Assembly: GCA_002452515.1 (NCBI GenBank)
Contig: DKEN01000001.1
Coordinates: 314 to 22,289, forward strand
DNA from: Spartobacteria bacterium UBA6821
GTDB lineage: Bacteria; Verrucomicrobiota; Verrucomicrobiia; Chthoniobacterales; UBA6821
Direction of reading: 5' to 3'
Length of the DNA: 21,976 nucleotides
The position numbers and the translations under genes are program-made. Under the pieces are notes generated by a model. The model was not told the origin of the DNA, did no database searches, and saw only the letters and a list, made by a program, of their open reading frames with translations. Below, one piece after another: positions 21,258 through 21,976 of this stretch (positions within the stretch are counted from its first letter, which is position 1; the number at the start of each line of letters is the position of its first letter).

Positions 21258-21976
21258 ATGAGCGACGATTCCAACGCCCCAGTAGATCTCTCCAGTATTG
21301 GCATGGATCTTTCCCAGATCTTCCGCCCCTCCTGGACGGTGGAATCCACCGACAGCACGGCACGACTGGCTGCCAAATATGATGATGGAGGCCGCTCCGA
21401 ACGCCCTGATCGTCAGGGTGGCCAGCGCCGCAGCGAAGGACAGGGTCATCGTGGCCCGCGGCCCGGTGGCAATCGGGATCGTGACTCCAGAGGACCACGT
21501 CCCCAATCCGGAGGACGGGATGCGAAGGCAGTCCCCGGTGGAGAGCGCGGCTCCCGTGATCGCGGCGCGGCTAACAATTCGCGTGATCCACGCGACCGCC
21601 GACAGGAAGAGCGTCGTCCTGAACCGGCATCCAAGCCGATGCTGGAAGGATGGAAAATTTCCCTCGTTCCCGAACATTCGGCTCTCGAAGCCATCGCAAA
21701 ACAAATCCGATCCCGAGCCAAAGCCTATCCCCTCTTTGAACTCGCACGGCTGGTCATTAATCTCTCAGAGCGCTATAGCGTCGCTCTCAAGCCAGAGGGA
21801 GAAAACAGCCCAACGCTCTTTCGCACAAAAACAGACGGCTCTTTGTGGAGCTCGCGCAAGGCGGCCATCTCCCATCTTCTCTCCAAACATTTGGAGAAGT
21901 TTTACCGCCGTTCTTCCATCACCATCGAGGCTCCCAAAGGCTCCTACACCGTCGTGGCACAATGCGGCATGAGCGG
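21258..21976 (+). CDS. Unrecognised protein with RG/RD-rich segment, 3' end missing
   Basis: From the ATG at 21258 the frame is open to the end of the window (about 239 residues), so the gene continues beyond. The protein starts with a short acidic region (MSDDSNAPVDLSSIGMDL), then FRPSWTVES. A low-complexity stretch of about 70 residues follows (roughly 45-115), rich in Arg, Gly, Asp and Pro with repeated RD/RG pairs. From about residue 120 there is an ordered domain (LEGWKISLVPEHSALEAI, FELARLVINLSERYSV) ending at TVVAQCGMSG. RG-rich segments often bind RNA, and hflX as neighbour makes a ribosome or RNA link possible, but I do not recognise the domain. It begins 65 bp after hflX. An overlapping frame at 21298 is a shadow: it breaks up this ordered domain. 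Confidence 0.7.
   Translation, partial: MSDDSNAPVDLSSIGMDLSQIFRPSWTVESTDSTARLAAKYDDGGRSERPDRQGGQRRSEGQGHRGPRPGGNRDRDSRGPRPQSGGRDAKAVPGGERGSRDRGAANNSRDPRDRRQEERRPEPASKPMLEGWKISLVPEHSALEAIAKQIRSRAKAYPLFELARLVINLSERYSVALKPEGENSPTLFRTKTDGSLWSSRKAAISHLLSKHLEKFYRRSSITIEAPKGSYTVVAQCGMS

Noticed and set aside
21298..21976. An alternative plus frame at the right end (about 224 codons)
   Set aside because: It has low-complexity, unstructured content, while the frame from 21258 gives a coherent ordered domain and continues to the window end without a stop.
1..21976. CRISPR arrays, tRNA or rRNA genes, insertion sequences, phage or integrase genes
   Set aside because: No direct-repeat arrays, RNA-gene signatures, transposase-like proteins or terminal repeats were seen on either strand.

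Overview
The window is from a Gram-negative bacterium. The evidence is a periplasmic LolA-type carrier, LpxL-type and glycerolipid-type acyltransferases, and an MMPL/RND-type exporter. A GH29 alpha-L-fucosidase tail, frequent GTG/TTG starts, few Shine-Dalgarno sequences and the general look of the proteins suggest the PVC group, perhaps Verrucomicrobiota. That placement is an impression, not a proof.

Layout. Position 1-557 is the 3' end of a fucosidase gene. Position 592-19654 is a large lipid/polyketide-like biosynthetic cluster in several transcription units. (a) A patatin-like hydrolase is on the minus strand (592-1470). Divergent to it is plus-strand operon A (1585-7169): acyl carrier protein 1, a condensation-fold acyltransferase, an FAD oxidoreductase, an AMP-dependent acyl/aminoacyl ligase and a halogenase-like flavoprotein. 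(b) Two minus-strand genes follow: an MFS transporter with an unusual Met-rich N-terminal hairpin (7185-8789) and a SAM methyltransferase (9030-9761). (c) Operon B (9822-19654, plus strand) carries a phospholipid-type acyltransferase, GT2 glycosyltransferase, NodB-type polysaccharide deacetylase, acyl carrier protein 2, a second halogenase-like flavoprotein, LpxL-type acyltransferase, FabZ-like dehydratase, LolA-like carrier, MMPL exporter and a FabF-type ketosynthase. After a 263-nt intergenic region rich in inverted repeats come hflX (19918-21192) and the start of an unrecognised protein with an RG/RD-rich segment (21258-end).

How the genes may work together. Methyltransferase, acyltransferase, ACP, ligase, dehydratase, GT2, LpxL-type acyltransferase, LolA, MMPL and KS is the accessory set known from aryl-polyene/flexirubin/xanthomonadin-type envelope pigments. 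This cluster differs in four ways: it has one KS with an intact Cys-His-His triad, no visible chain-length-factor partner, no ketoreductase and no aromatic ammonia-lyase. Instead it has two flavoproteins with flavin-halogenase signatures, a condensation-fold enzyme, a patatin and a sugar deacetylase. A reasonable reading is that an acid is activated onto a carrier protein, oxidised and possibly halogenated there, joined to or extended into a lipid-like chain, attached to a (deacetylated) sugar or glycerolipid, and moved to the outer membrane by the LolA/MMPL pair. The product is unknown. Sampled 60-nt lines are 63-65% GC in the fucosidase and hflX flanks and 42-53% in the cluster, which hints that the cluster was acquired separately.
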